From Athripsodes cinereus (taxonomy: Eukaryota; Arthropoda; Insecta; Trichoptera; Leptoceridae), in contig OX388306.1 in the NCBI GenBank assembly GCA_947579605.1, forward strand, positions 2,852,001 to 2,916,000: a stretch of 64,000 bases of DNA, in the 5' to 3' direction. The notes beneath the pieces are model-generated. The model was not told the DNA's origin and did not search any database. It was given only the letters and a program-made list of their open reading frames with translations. This document shows positions 31,763 through 42,030 of this stretch, one piece after another (position 1 is the first letter of the stretch; each line of letters starts with the position of its first letter). Position numbers and translations under genes: made by a program.

Positions 31763-32195
31763 GAATAAAATATGTCTAACATTAGTTATGTATTCTGGTT
31801 TCGTTTCCAACAAGGGTCAAAGCGTCGCAGGTACGTACCCGGTGACTGAATAAAATATGTCTAACATTAGTTATGTATTCTGGTTTCGTTTCCAACAAGG
31901 GTCAAAGCGTCGCAGGTACGTACCCGGTGACTGAATAAAATATGTCTAACATTAGTTATGTATTCTGGTTTCGTTTCCAACAAGGGTCAAAGCGTCGCAG
32001 GTACGTACCCGGTGACTGAATAAAATATGTCTAACATTAGTTATGTATTCTGGTTTCGTTTCCAACAAGGGTCAAAGCGTCGCAGGTACGTACCCGGTGA
32101 CTGAATAAAATATGTCTAACATTAGTTATGTATTCTGGTTTCGTTTCCAACAAGGGTCAAAGCGTCGCAGGTACGTACCCGGTGACTGAATAAAA
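31763..32195. repeat. 85-bp minisatellite, 5.1 copies
   Basis: The 85-base unit starting GAATAAAATATGTCTAAC begins at 31763, 31848, 31933, 32018 and 32103. An 8-base partial unit starts at 32188. Copies look identical. Each contains the 10-base palindrome GGTACGTACC. The repeat does not belong to the 324-bp family. Confidence 0.95.
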
Positions 32196-32574
32196 GTTTA
32201 ATTTAATTTTGAAGCTCTATTATAATAATAAGCTATCGAAAGCGAATTCACCAAATAATAACTGGAAAACATTAAGTGAGATTCTTCGAGTATTTAATTT
32301 AGAATTTGAAAGGAAACAGATAGACTGACGGGCACCGTTATGAAAATTTAATTTACTGTGAAAACAAAAGTTTAATAAATCCTCACCGAGATGTATAATT
32401 TTATTTTAAGATTGATTTCATAATAATTTAATTACAAAAGAAAAGAGTAAGTAGGTAGTGTACTAATGAAAAAAAAATAGGAAATTAATTTATTTATTAA
32501 TAATAAAGGCACTGCATCCATTTATAAATTATTTTGCTAAACTCAATCAGAAAGTATCGTTGCCATAAACATAC

Positions 32575-32870
32575 ATATACATACCATCACGCCGCTTTCC
32601 TCGAAGGGTAGGCAGAAATGATCGAGCGCCACTTCCTTCTACCCTTGCATACATCTTTCGATTCTGCCACAGTCATACAATTCCTCATGCATACTCTCCT
32701 GTTCAATGTGCTCAATACGTGATCGTCCTGTAGAATCTGGTTAATACGATCTTGCCATTTGATCCTCGGACGGCCGCGACCCGTGCACTATTCGTCTCAG
32801 CCAAATATATTACATAATATCTTTATTATTCTGTCTTCATTCATTCTTTCCACATGCTATATTTGAGATT
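32575..32870 (-). pseudogene. LINE C-terminal pseudogene (TATG-tail family), copy 4
   Basis: It begins on the plus strand with ACATACATATACATACCATC and GCCGC (reversed tail and stop region) and continues with the complement of the segments coding AYPxREAA, CKDR, NQIL and HVERMNE. An extra change breaks the frame near 32780. Non-functional. Confidence 0.65.
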
Positions 32871-33624
32871 TATTTGTATGAAGTTTAAAATCAAAATCTT
32901 AGAATTGAGTAAGAGAAGGCACTCCTTGCACTATAAAAGTCTTTAAATTCATTGTATTAAGTCAACCGCTTTCCGTATGGGTCAATTAAATTTATCAAAA
33001 ATAAGTTTATCGCAAAAACATCGTATCAACAGAGTAACTAATTACATATATGGTGTTTGCGATTACTTTAATCAAGTTGAACTATTGCATTTAAACTTGT
33101 ACAAGGTGTACATATGTAAGTACTCATTGTGTTTAGATACACACCTGTTACTAAAGTTGGCTGCCGGAAACAAAGTGAGTTTAGTACACCAACTTGAGAG
33201 TAGGTAACATGAGGTGATTTCAAATAGAAGCAACCCTCCAACAGACATCTACCTAATCTAGTAACAACAGCAGGTAAAGTATAAACATTGGCGTTCACAA
33301 GAGGGGCAAATTAGGGTAGCTACCCCCTCCCTAGGATCTTGAAAACAGTATGAAAATAGGCAAGATTAATAATGATGTATGGTGAAAGTATGTTTCGTTG
33401 GCATCAAAGTAGAAATCTGCCCCTCCAAGAAGAAAGACTAAATAATATAATATGTTGGTTCTAAAGTCGTTGTACAAAATGAATTGAGCACCTACCATTT
33501 ATTTATTTATTTATTTCACATCAACAGCACACTACAGACAATATATACGCATAAAAAAACAAACAATGCAATCAAAAAATGGTATCAATATATCGCCCTA
33601 TAAAATTTAAATTACTTCTAATAC

Positions 33625-33840
33625 TTAACCATCATGGAATATCCCCAAGTGGGATCGCCAGCAGATCAAATATATACGTAAATCGTCCTCTCCATGCCAA
33701 CAAAAAAATTGACTTTCATGATAGGTGGCAAACCTGATTGCTGAATTTAAGATGTGAAATGTATTTTTTCGAGCACCAATCTTTTACATGACATCTGAAA
33801 ATTTACGGAAAAATAAACAACTAATTCTTTGCCAAGAGTT
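33625..33840 (-). repeat. SINE-like repeat (TAG-tail family), diverged copy
   Basis: ACCATCATGGAATATCCCCA, 'gtgggatcgccagcagatc', 'gtcctctccatgccaac', 'ggtggcaaacctgattgctgaattt' and 'gaaaatttacgg' follow in reverse family order to 'aactaattctttgcc'. The TAG tail is lost. Confidence 0.6.
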
Positions 33841-33844
33841 CAAC

Positions 33845-35240
33845 GGAACAATTAAGACCAACTGTTATTGGACAATCTCGAAACATTACTCAGCTAGGAC
33901 CATAATTTTTCCCGTGTCACAAAGGAACATTTCAAATTTCTATATCAACATGAATGTTACTTACTTGGGGGGGAGGGTGGGTATTCTGCGTGTAAATTTA
34001 ACTAAATCGTGAAAACTTAGACTAATAAAAACGTCCACGAAAAAAAAAATCTAACTTACCCCCCCTTGAATAAATTCTTGTTACACCTTTGGTATATTAC
34101 CTACAAGTTTAGTGTTTGAAGCTTTTTGGTATATTAACGACGAATATTTGAAGCTTTGTGTTGGTTTTAGACGGGATATTTATCTCAACGGTTTTTGAAA
34201 CAAAATACTACTGTACACAGTTACCGAATGAAATTTCGGTCTTTTTTTGATAGATCGAGTTTCTTTTATGGTTCAAATTTAAACGCAGCATTCGAATATT
34301 TTGAATCTTCCCTATTATTAAGAAATCGAGACAGAAGACACAAGCTGTATCTGCGGAGAGTTGCAGAGTGATTCCTATTTTCTACGGTCCCACAGATGCA
34401 ATTTTCTGTGATGAAGACAACATGAGATATGTAGCTAGTGACAAAGCTACATTAGCTATCGTTTTTATACGTAGTGACAAGATCTAAGGTCTGGACTCAT
34501 ATATAATAAACAATCACTGGAAAATCCGATTGACATATACTCGTAGTCCCAGGCTGATCTGATAACGAATGAAACAAAAGGTATTCTTTCTCTTTTTTTT
34601 TCTTTTCTCCTACCATCGTGGCGTGTTTATTACACATTCTCTTTCTATATCGAGTAAGAAAAGATAATAATTATTAAAAAAAACCACAAGTATTACGAGT
34701 ATACCTATATGGAAAATGTTGCTTAGACTTAGGTAGAAAATAAAGTTTCGGTTAAACAGTAGGTGTAATGAGTAGATGAGACTACCTACTTAAGATGTTC
34801 TTACGTAATAGAATGAGAAATATATGAGAGATGTGTGCATTACATAGAGTAGTAGAAATAATTATTTAAGCTCAGATATCACTCTGGTGTTTGTGAGAAT
34901 CAACGGTTTAAGTATTCGTATTAATTATGGTAGGAATGTATATTATCTCAGTATTTTATTTCACGTGGCGTTTTTTTTTTATTATTATTATTCTCTTTAA
35001 ACTAATTTTGCACCTCATCACAGCTTTTGGCCAGTTCGATGTGCAACGAGATACAAATTATATTCAATTACACAATTTTACATAAGTATCAGAAATAGAC
35101 AACAGCAGCACAAAAAATAAATAAAATAAAATAAACAAACAAACAAAGGATCACCACAAAATGTTCGTTGCAATGATCAACTAAGCATTATTACTTATCA
35201 ATTGTTGAAGGGTGTTTGTGTTCACACTGTGAAAATTCAT
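33845..35240. other. AT-rich spacer
   Basis: No gene or clear repeat. The open frame at 33788-34012 starts in the SINE copy and is not protein-like. Confidence 0.4.
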
Positions 35241-35246
35241 ATTCAA

Positions 35247-35448
35247 TAATTTATAAACAATCAAAACACTGTTAGAATTTCACCATATTTATTCAAACAC
35301 TTCAATGGGCATTCTCAAGAGTACTGAAACAGTAAAATGTCCCCTACAAAAATTGAAGGTAGTCACGGAGGGGGGAGAGGGGTGAAGAACGTTAGAGTTT
35401 GAATAAATATATTGAAAATATAACTGTGTTTTGATAGTTTATAAATTA
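35247..35448. repeat. foldback element (MITE-like)
   Basis: TAATTTATAAACAATCAAAA followed by CACTGTTAGAATTTC is inverted at the right as ATAACTGTGTTTTGATAG then TTTATAAATTA. Arms are about 52 bases with several mismatches, around a centre with a G-rich run. Non-coding. Confidence 0.6.
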
Positions 35449-35449
35449 C

Positions 35450-36170
35450 ATTATTACTTAGGTACTCAAAGTTTACAAATTCCCTGTAAGACAGAGAAAA
35501 TACGCCATACACACGCCTTGTTGTTTGCAGAATTTTAGTACGATTTTTTTTATTTTATTTCGACACAAAAGGTACAAAACAGACAATAACTACCTATAAA
35601 CTTGAGTGTACATAGAAAAAAAGATTATCTTTGTCATCCAATAACTTGCGCCTTAATTAATTAGTAAAAAAAATATAGATATCATTCCGGCCATCTAAAC
35701 ATGGCTACATAATATACACAGTCTCGCTAACTCATTCATATAAACACCACATTGAGATTATTAAGGGTTTAATAATTAAGCGTTAATTATCAATTAACAA
35801 AACAGTTATTAATTATCAACAAGAACAAGTACAATCATCGACAAAGAAAGGATTTCTGATGTTGCAGGTCCTGTGACCGTGGAAAAATATGCTGTGTGCC
35901 GATCAGTGCGGCGCTAGAGCAACGTCACCGGTTTTAGAAGCAAAATGAATGTCGCGCTTTTCACAAACGTACTTGAGATGGTCGAAGGTTCGTAAAACGG
36001 TGCCAAAGAAACAAATAATCCAAAACTATCATCATTATAAAGGTACGTATACGGTATACCTAACAATCATCGCTTTGGATATTCTAACATTATTACGGGA
36101 ATAAGCTACAAATACACAAATAACATTCTTTTAGTATTTTCAATCACGTATTTTACAGAAAAGATTTTAA
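35450..36170. other. AT-rich sequence, possibly intron of the minus-strand gene
   Basis: No exon recognised. If the exon at 36179-36468 is real, this is the intron downstream of it. Confidence 0.35.
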
Positions 36171-36178
36171 AAGCTCAC

Positions 36179-36468
36179 CTGCTTGCACTTCTGGAACAAG
36201 GACTTTCTATATTATAATGCGATAAACATCCGAAGAACTTCTCTTTTCTAGATCTTTCCAACTCAAATAGATCCAACTGCTTGCTTGTGATGCAGTACTG
36301 TTCCCTAAACTCTTGTTTGGAGTACATGGTAGTCGGAGTACCCCTTCTCCCAGACCCTCGCAGTGAATCTCCTCCGATGGATCCACCAGATCCTCCGCCT
36401 CTCTGATGACGTCTTCCCATGTTTTCGTCCTCCGACTCGTAGCTGGTGGCCAAGTGAACTATGTCCGC
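36179..36468 (-). CDS. probable host-gene internal exon, unknown protein
   Basis: This 290-base minus-strand block is open throughout. It is preceded by a pyrimidine tract and AG (TTTCTTTCTTTTCAG) and followed by GTGAGC, a strong donor. Phase is 0 at the start and 2 at the end. The 96 codons start ADIVHLATSYESEDENMG, pass a Gly/Ser/Arg-rich low-complexity stretch (GGGSGGSIGGDSLRGSGRRG), and end with a better-ordered segment (MYSKQEFREQYCITSKQLDL, ELERSRKEKFFGCLSHYN, ESPCSRSAS). The base composition is richer in GC than the surroundings. I do not recognise the protein. An internal ATG is not needed because it would be spliced to upstream exons at higher coordinates, outside the identifiable part of the window. 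Confidence 0.6.
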
Positions 36469-36469
36469 C

Positions 36470-36994
36470 TGAAAAGAAAGAAAATATCATGATTAGACGT
36501 TTCATAAGGACGTGGAAGTAAGAAAATAAATATAGCTGAGAGAAGAGGATACTTTTTGTAGTCTATTTCTCGTTCTTTTCCTGGAAATATGTCACATTTC
36601 ACATTTAAGTTTCCCTCGAAATGTGAAGGTCGATGAATGCTTGAAGTATGTTTCTTGAAGGATAGATTCTAACTGAGTATTTTGAATAGGAGAGCATATA
36701 CTAGAAACTATTATGAAGGTTATGAAAGCGAAAAATATGTGCAAGGAGACATTTTTTTTCTGGTTATCCCAGCAGCGTAATGGGTATGTGAATAAATATC
36801 TTAGTAGGTATAAGGTCGAACAATATTCTATGCACTCAATTAATACTAAAATGGACATGCTGAGTGCTAACAGTGAATCGGATTTGAATAATAATTCAAA
36901 TTCTACTGAATGAATTGTTTGGATCGATATTTTTGTTGACGTGTCTTTCTGTTAAGAAAGTTTTTAGGTAACGCAAGTTTGAATCTTAAAAACA
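36470..36994. other. AT-rich sequence, possibly intron
   Basis: No gene seen. The small open frames here (36592-36858 minus, 36713-36913 plus) overlap each other and are not credible. The Helitron begins at 36996. Confidence 0.35.
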
Positions 36995-37036
36995 ATCTAA
37001 TATATAAACTTCTCGTGTTACAGTGTTTGTTATCAT

Positions 37037-37290
37037 CTACTACTACTACTATACCATCACGGCATATCCCACAAGTGGGGTAGCCAGCAGATCAGCTGCA
37101 TGTAAGAAACATGCAAACTGTCCTCTTCGTGCCAACACAAAATCAAGACTTTCAGGATGGGTAGCAAACCTCAATTCTGAATTTAATATGTACAATGTCT
37201 TAATTTTTTCGAACACCTGCCTTTTACAGGACACTCGAAAACTTACGCAGAAGAGTGGGAGACCAATTCTTTACCGGGTGCTCCACGGGA
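37037..37290 (-). mobile_element. full-length SINE-like element with 13-bp TSD and TAG tail
   Basis: The 254-bp block is flanked by the perfect direct repeat TGTTTGTTATCAT (37024-37036 and 37291-37303), splitting the Helitron sequence. Read on the minus strand it starts TCCCGTGGAGCACCCGGTAA and ends in GGTATAGTAGTAGTAGTAG. It has no long ORF and no obvious tRNA A/B boxes, so its origin is unknown. At least eight further copies occur (19670, 27396, 29295, 33625, 43423, 48672, and fragments at 31640 and 50420). It moves like a SINE or a very short LINE 3' end. Confidence 0.8.
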
Positions 37291-38110
37291 TGTTTGTTAT
37301 CATACTCCTCCGAAACGGCTGGACGGATTTTGATGAAATTTTGTGTGCTTATCGGGTAGGTCTGAGAATTGGCCAACATCTATTTTTCATACCTTTTAAA
37401 GGTAAGGGTGGTCCATCCCGATTTTTTTTGACAAAATTATAATTGTTTTATGGTGAGGCATTAAAAAATACACACAGCCCTAATTTTCACCCTTCTACCA
37501 TTAACCCCTATTATTTAATATTATTATTATTATTATTTATCAATTCACGGCCTGGGCCTTTTACATATAAATATTAACATAATTATAATAATGTACACAA
37601 ACAGTATTGACACACACAACACATAAAATGGACAATAAAATAAGAACCACAAATGAATAAAAATTTAAACAAATGTAGGTACATTGGGAAAACGAACGGA
37701 TTTTTTTTTTTTTTTTTTTAGATTCTATATGTCAACTTGATAATATCTTTTACATAGTCAGCATGAAATATTCTTAACAAAACAAATGAGATGTCAAAAA
37801 ATACAAGTAATTTTAAAAATTCAGAGTCAAAAGTTAAAATAAAAAGTCAAAGGCATGTAATATTTTTAGACCACCTGAGGAATGTCAGTCAATAAAGAAA
37901 AGTCAAGAACGAGATATAAAATAATTTAAAGTGGTCGATATGTTGAAATGTTAAAAGGTTAAGATATGTAATAAGCTATTTAGTGTCAATTCATAAGGGT
38001 AAAAACAATATACCGAACAAAGATATAAAACATCGCGGAATTCTGATATTGAAAATTCAATAAAAAAAAATCCATAGACAAACAACAAACCACAACTGCC
38101 CAATGTCAAT

Positions 38111-40939
38111 TTATACACTTAAGTATGTTATAACTTCACGTTTGAATTTGAGGAAATTGTCAATAAAAATATCCGTGTTATCCCCGACCAGATTTCCCAG
38201 TCTATGAAGTCTATTCATAGGAGAGTGGAAGGTGTAATTATTTTTAGTGTTAAACTCTCGAAATAACACAGATTGTCTGGTACTTCTGGTCGGAACATTA
38301 AATTGGATCATTTCGATCAGTTCTGGAGAGTCGATTGCACCATTCAGAAGTTTGTGCAGAAAGCAAAGATCAAACATAATTCTTCGACTCTCCAAACTGA
38401 GGAGACCTAGCTCATGCATTAGAACGGGGTAGTCAATATCTTCGACAGGTATCCCTAACTTGAAATTCACAAGCCTCAAGAACTTTCTCTGTATTCTCTC
38501 CACTGCCTTGATATGTATAGCATAATTTGGTGACCATATTGTAGTGTTATATTCCAGTAAAGGTCTTACAAGTGAAACAAAGATCAGTCTATAAGACTGG
38601 ATAAATTGGAGGTCGGTTGTCAGTCTAAAAATAAAGCCAAGTGTCCTCATTGATCTACCGACAATTTCCTCGATATGTAGGTTATAAGTTAGATCTTCAG
38701 AGAAGGTAATACCTAGATCCTTCAAACTAGCGACGGAGTCAAGTGTTACACTATCTATCGAGTAATTGTATGTAAATTTAGTTTTAGTTTTATGAAATCT
38801 GATGACCTGGCATTTAGCTATGTTGAGATGAAGTTTGTTCTGTATACACCAGTCATTCAGAGAATCTAAATTATTTTGCAAAATTATACAGTCATCAGTA
38901 CTCTTTATAGATTTATATAACTTAAGGTCATCCGCGAACAGTAACACCTCTATTTCTCCGAAGATCTCAACTATGTCGTTTATAAATAGATTAAATAGAA
39001 TTGGCCCCAAGTGCGATCCCTGCGGTACACCACTATATGCATATATTGTATCTGAGACACAATCGCCTACCTTTACTTTGAGAGTTCTTTTTGTGAGATA
39101 GCTCTCAATCCAATGAAAGAAAACTCCGTCGACTCCGTATCCACGTAGTTTATTTAGCAGCAAGTCATGAGACACCTTGTCGAATGCTTTGGAGAAGTCT
39201 GTGTATACAGAGTCGACTTGTCCTCGTTTAGAAAGTGTACTAAGGATGAAATTCTCATAAATCAAAAGATTAGTTAATGTAGATTTTTTTGGAATAAATC
39301 CGTGTTGTAAAGTGGTTATAATATTGTTGATGGGTTGTCTGATTTTTTTTATAATTATGGACTCAAAAAGTTTTGGAATGGCTGATAATATGCATATAGG
39401 TCTATAATTAATAACTTGACTATTATCACCTTTTTTGAAAATTGGCTTCACATAACCTTGCTTCCAGATGTCAGGAAAAATACCTGCTCTTAATGAGAGG
39501 GAAAACAGGATTTGTAAATGAGTGGCAAATAAATCAACACATTTCTTTAAGAGAATGTTGGGAATTCCATCTGGACCTACTGTTGTTGAAGTGTCCAAGT
39601 CAAGGATCGCACATTTGACCTCGTCAACAGTAATTATTATGCTGGGCAAGTTGATAATCTTATTAGTGAAAAAATCTGAGTCAGTATGAGTGGAAGGAAC
39701 GTCGTAAACGCTCTGAAAAAAAGAAGCAAACAGATTTGCTGCGCTTTGAGCGCATTCAGAGTATTGATTGTTATAGAATACTTTTGATGGAATTTCGACT
39801 CGATCCTCTCTCAAATCATTAACGAACCTCCACAGACCCTGAGTATCCCTAGGTAACCTGCTTTCTATAGCCTCCATGTGTTGAGAAAAACATTTCTTGG
39901 ACAAAATAGTACATTGACTTCGTAAGTCAGAAAAGTGGTTGTAATCATCAATGTCCGATGTTTCCTTGTATTTTCTATGTGCAATTTTCTTTTTTATTGT
40001 AAGATGCTTAAGTTCTGGTGTAAACCATTTTGGATAAGATGAAGATTTTACTAATTTTTCAGGCACATAGGTATCGATACAAGTTCTAATATTATTGTTA
40101 TAGAGTTCGACAGCAGTATTAATATTTGTTTCGTTTTGCAAAAAACTGAAATCCGTATTTAGTAAGAAGTTTGTAATACCAGGATAATCAGCGTCGTGGA
40201 AGTTCCTTATGAAAATTGGTTTGTTGTTTTTACAAAAAGGTTGCGATGTAATAGCAATGTCGAGAGGCGGATGGTAAGCATCAATCGGCAGTAAGACCGA
40301 AGAGGACTCATTCACCGTAGTGACACCGGAGTCAGACGTGAAAACCAGATCAAGGATCCTTCCATGGCTATTTTTAATATTATTCGCCTGAAGAAGGCCA
40401 TAATAATTTGCCATGTCAACCATCTCTGCAGCTTTCTCATTGTTAATGTTGTTGGAAATTTGTAAATTAGCTGGAAAGAGGTCGCTGTTGATCCCATCGA
40501 CGGTTTTCCAGTTACAATCGGGCAAATTAAAGTCTCCAGTCAAAATAAGTTTTGATTTTTTATGCTTTGATCTTATCATCTCAATCTCCTCGTGATAATT
40601 TTTGTAAAGGGTTAAGTCAGAACCTGGTGGAAAATATACACACCCAAAGATGACGGATTCATGAGGGCTTTTAACCATTACAAATAATTGTTCAATGTTT
40701 TTATTTAAAGTGGCTAATTTTCTGCTGGAAATTTTCTTCGAGACTGCGACTAAAACCCCACCACCCCTCGACTTGCTACTAGTATTAGAGCTTCTATCAC
40801 ATCTATAAATATTGTAATAATGTGAAAAACCCAATTCCGAGTCACCGATGCTAGGACTCAACCAAGTCTCTGTAAGTAGAATCACATCATGTGTAAAACA
40901 TGATAGAGATTGGCGAAGGTCATGGAGTTTAGTGTTCAT
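38111..40939 (-). CDS. LINE ORF2: AP endonuclease and reverse transcriptase
   Basis: It is 942 aa from the first ATG. The endonuclease domain (to about residue 232) shows TETWL (Glu24), TGDFNLPDCNW (Asp136, Asn138), RILDLVF (Asp197) and YHPPLDI (His223). The catalytic Asn motif, QNVRG, lies just upstream of this ATG in the same frame (about 40940-40957), so the domain is complete only if translation enters earlier (see the slippery site). The reverse transcriptase core spans about 490-760: NYRPI, HGFIPKKST, YTDFSKAFDKVSH (Asp581), SGVPQGSHLGPILFNLFIND and LLFADD (Asp670, Asp671). The C-terminal region (RPLLEYNTTIWSP, ERIQRKFLR, HELGLLSLESRR) is typical of CR1/Jockey-group proteins. There are no stops or frameshifts within the ORF, so the copy is young. 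Exact clade (CR1, L2-like or Jockey) is not resolved. Confidence 0.92.
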   Translation of the reverse strand: MNTKLHDLRQSLSCFTHDVILLTETWLSPSIGDSELGFSHYYNIYRCDRSSNTSSKSRGGGVLVAVSKKISSRKLATLNKNIEQLFVMVKSPHESVIFGCVYFPPGSDLTLYKNYHEEIEMIRSKHKKSKLILTGDFNLPDCNWKTVDGINSDLFPANLQISNNINNEKAAEMVDMANYYGLLQANNIKNSHGRILDLVFTSDSGVTTVNESSSVLLPIDAYHPPLDIAITSQPFCKNNKPIFIRNFHDADYPGITNFLLNTDFSFLQNETNINTAVELYNNNIRTCIDTYVPEKLVKSSSYPKWFTPELKHLTIKKKIAHRKYKETSDIDDYNHFSDLRSQCTILSKKCFSQHMEAIESRLPRDTQGLWRFVNDLREDRVEIPSKVFYNNQYSECAQSAANLFASFFQSVYDVPSTHTDSDFFTNKIINLPSIIITVDEVKCAILDLDTSTTVGPDGIPNILLKKCVDLFATHLQILFSLSLRAGIFPDIWKQGYVKPIFKKGDNSQVINYRPICILSAIPKLFESIIIKKIRQPINNIITTLQHGFIPKKSTLTNLLIYENFILSTLSKRGQVDSVYTDFSKAFDKVSHDLLLNKLRGYGVDGVFFHWIESYLTKRTLKVKVGDCVSDTIYAYSGVPQGSHLGPILFNLFINDIVEIFGEIEVLLFADDLKLYKSIKSTDDCIILQNNLDSLNDWCIQNKLHLNIAKCQVIRFHKTKTKFTYNYSIDSVTLDSVASLKDLGITFSEDLTYNLHIEEIVGRSMRTLGFIFRLTTDLQFIQSYRLIFVSLVRPLLEYNTTIWSPNYAIHIKAVERIQRKFLRLVNFKLGIPVEDIDYPVLMHELGLLSLESRRIMFDLCFLHKLLNGAIDSPELIEMIQFNVPTRSTRQSVLFREFNTKNNYTFHSPMNRLHRLGNLVGDNTDIFIDNFLKFKREVITYLSV

Positions 40940-41862
40940 TCCTCTGACGTTCTGTAGGTAACATTGTAGTTTTTTGAGTTATTAACTTTAATAACCCTCG
41001 GATAACCCCTAATATATTTTATTATTAAATTATTTTCGCCATTTTGAGTCCTTGCATCGAGCTCTTCCTTGAGCTTTATATATTGATTTCTTTGAACTAC
41101 AGTCTGATCTCTGTATATTTTTATGTTTTTATGCAATTTAGTTTTGTTTTTTAAAACCTCACCCACCTGATTCTGATTTTTTAATATGACTTTAATAGGT
41201 CGTGGTTTATTATTGAAGCTTTTACCTAACCTAAAACATTTCATTTCACCACAAGATATGGACTGATCAACTTCCTTTAAGATGTTATAAACCTTTAACT
41301 TGTCATCCTTTAAGCTCTCTTCACGCTTAGGTTGTGAGCTTTCTTCTATATTACATATAATGATGTTGTTTTTTCTTTTGCTTCTCTCCTCAATTTCTGC
41401 TGCAATGGAATCCGTTTGGGCGACGTTGTGATTCAATCTATTGTTTTCCAAGTTTTGAACTTTATTTTCAAGAATGTTTATTCTTTGTTTTAGTAATTTG
41501 TTTTCGACAATTAGCTCATCAATCAGGTGTAATTTGGACGCAATTTCGTTCATTTTTGTTAATAAACTCCTATTTTGTGCTTCCATATGACTTTTAACAT
41601 CGTTAACGTCATCATGTAGGCTAGTTAAGCACTCTCTCAACGAGTCGTCAATAGCGATGACGTCATCCAATTTATTTGTTTTGTCATTACTACGCCCAGT
41701 ACTCCCATCATTTAATGGTAGTGACGTTCTCTGTAGGTAGGTGCCCTTAGAAGTTCCTTTGGGCGAATCGCGCTTACTCGATTTTACACCAGATGTCGTC
41801 GGAATATTTTTATCAGTATTGTTTTTCCTAGTTCTTCGCATTATTGGTCTATCAGAGTCCAT
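40936..41862 (-). CDS. LINE ORF1: coiled-coil RNA-binding protein
   Basis: It is 308 aa. The N-terminal 65 residues are basic and Ser/Thr-rich. A heptad-rich coiled coil runs about 75-142 (ENKLLKQRINILENKVQNLE). From about 163 there is an L1-ORF1-like RRM region (RKNNIIICNIEE, MKCFRLGKSFNNKPRPIKVI), then a C-terminal segment (YRDQTVVQRNQYIKLKEELD, IIKYIRGYPRVIKV). In related LINEs ORF1 forms trimers and coats the element RNA in the cytoplasm. That role is inferred here. The stop overlaps the ORF2 start as ATGA, and its last codons overlap the sequence coding the ORF2 QNVRG motif. Confidence 0.85.
   Translation of the reverse strand: MDSDRPIMRRTRKNNTDKNIPTTSGVKSSKRDSPKGTSKGTYLQRTSLPLNDGSTGRSNDKTNKLDDVIAIDDSLRECLTSLHDDVNDVKSHMEAQNRSLLTKMNEIASKLHLIDELIVENKLLKQRINILENKVQNLENNRLNHNVAQTDSIAAEIEERSKRKNNIIICNIEESSQPKREESLKDDKLKVYNILKEVDQSISCGEMKCFRLGKSFNNKPRPIKVILKNQNQVGEVLKNKTKLHKNIKIYRDQTVVQRNQYIKLKEELDARTQNGENNLIIKYIRGYPRVIKVNNSKNYNVTYRTSEE
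40969..40975 (-). promoter_or_regulatory. candidate -1 ribosomal frameshift site A AAA AAC
   Basis: In the ORF1 frame the codons are TCA AAA AAC, which form the canonical heptamer X XXY YYZ (A AAA AAC). A -1 slip puts the ribosome in the ORF2 frame, which is open from here: CTA CAA TGT TAC CTA CAG AAC GTC AGA GGA ATG, reading LQCYLQNVRGM. The only upstream stop in the ORF2 frame is a TAA just before the slippery run. I saw no convincing pseudoknot 5-9 nt downstream, so the alternative, termination-reinitiation at ATGA, remains open. Confidence 0.4.
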
Positions 41863-41937
41863 TTTAATTAATATCTTTATTTATTTTAAATTATCAACGA
41901 TAAATAAAGAAAAAAAAAGAACAAGCAAAATGATGTT

Positions 41938-42030
41938 CCAACAGTGGGATTCGAACTCGCGCCAACCAACTCAGTTCAGTAGGTATGTAAGTACCGCGGC
42001 TCAGACAGTTCAGCTATGGTCGCCGATGAC
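41938..42030 (-). repeat. tRNA-like sequence
   Basis: On the minus strand a B-box-like GAGTTCGAATCCCACTG follows an A-box-like TAGCTGAACTG upstream. GGCGCGAGTTCGAATCCCAC resembles a tRNA T-arm region. The spacing is too long and the arms do not fold as a tRNA. A tRNA-derived SINE head is likely. Confidence 0.4.

Larger units (their letters stand above)
37518..41935 (-). mobile_element. two-ORF CR1/Jockey-group LINE
   Basis: Minus-strand ORF1 (40936-41862) and ORF2 (38111-40939) are both intact. A 3' UTR of about 590 bases ends in a TAA-type microsatellite, seen as ATTATTATT at 37519-37537 on the plus strand. It lies inside the Helitron. The 5' boundary is not sharply visible. I placed it before the tRNA-like block at 41938. 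No target-site duplication was found. Confidence 0.75.

Noticed and set aside
37701..37719. Poly(T) run as the 3' end (poly(A) tail) of the minus-strand LINE
   Set aside because: Sequence typical of the LINE 3' UTR continues to the ATT microsatellite at 37519-37537, which is a better 3' terminus. No duplication was found at the T-run.
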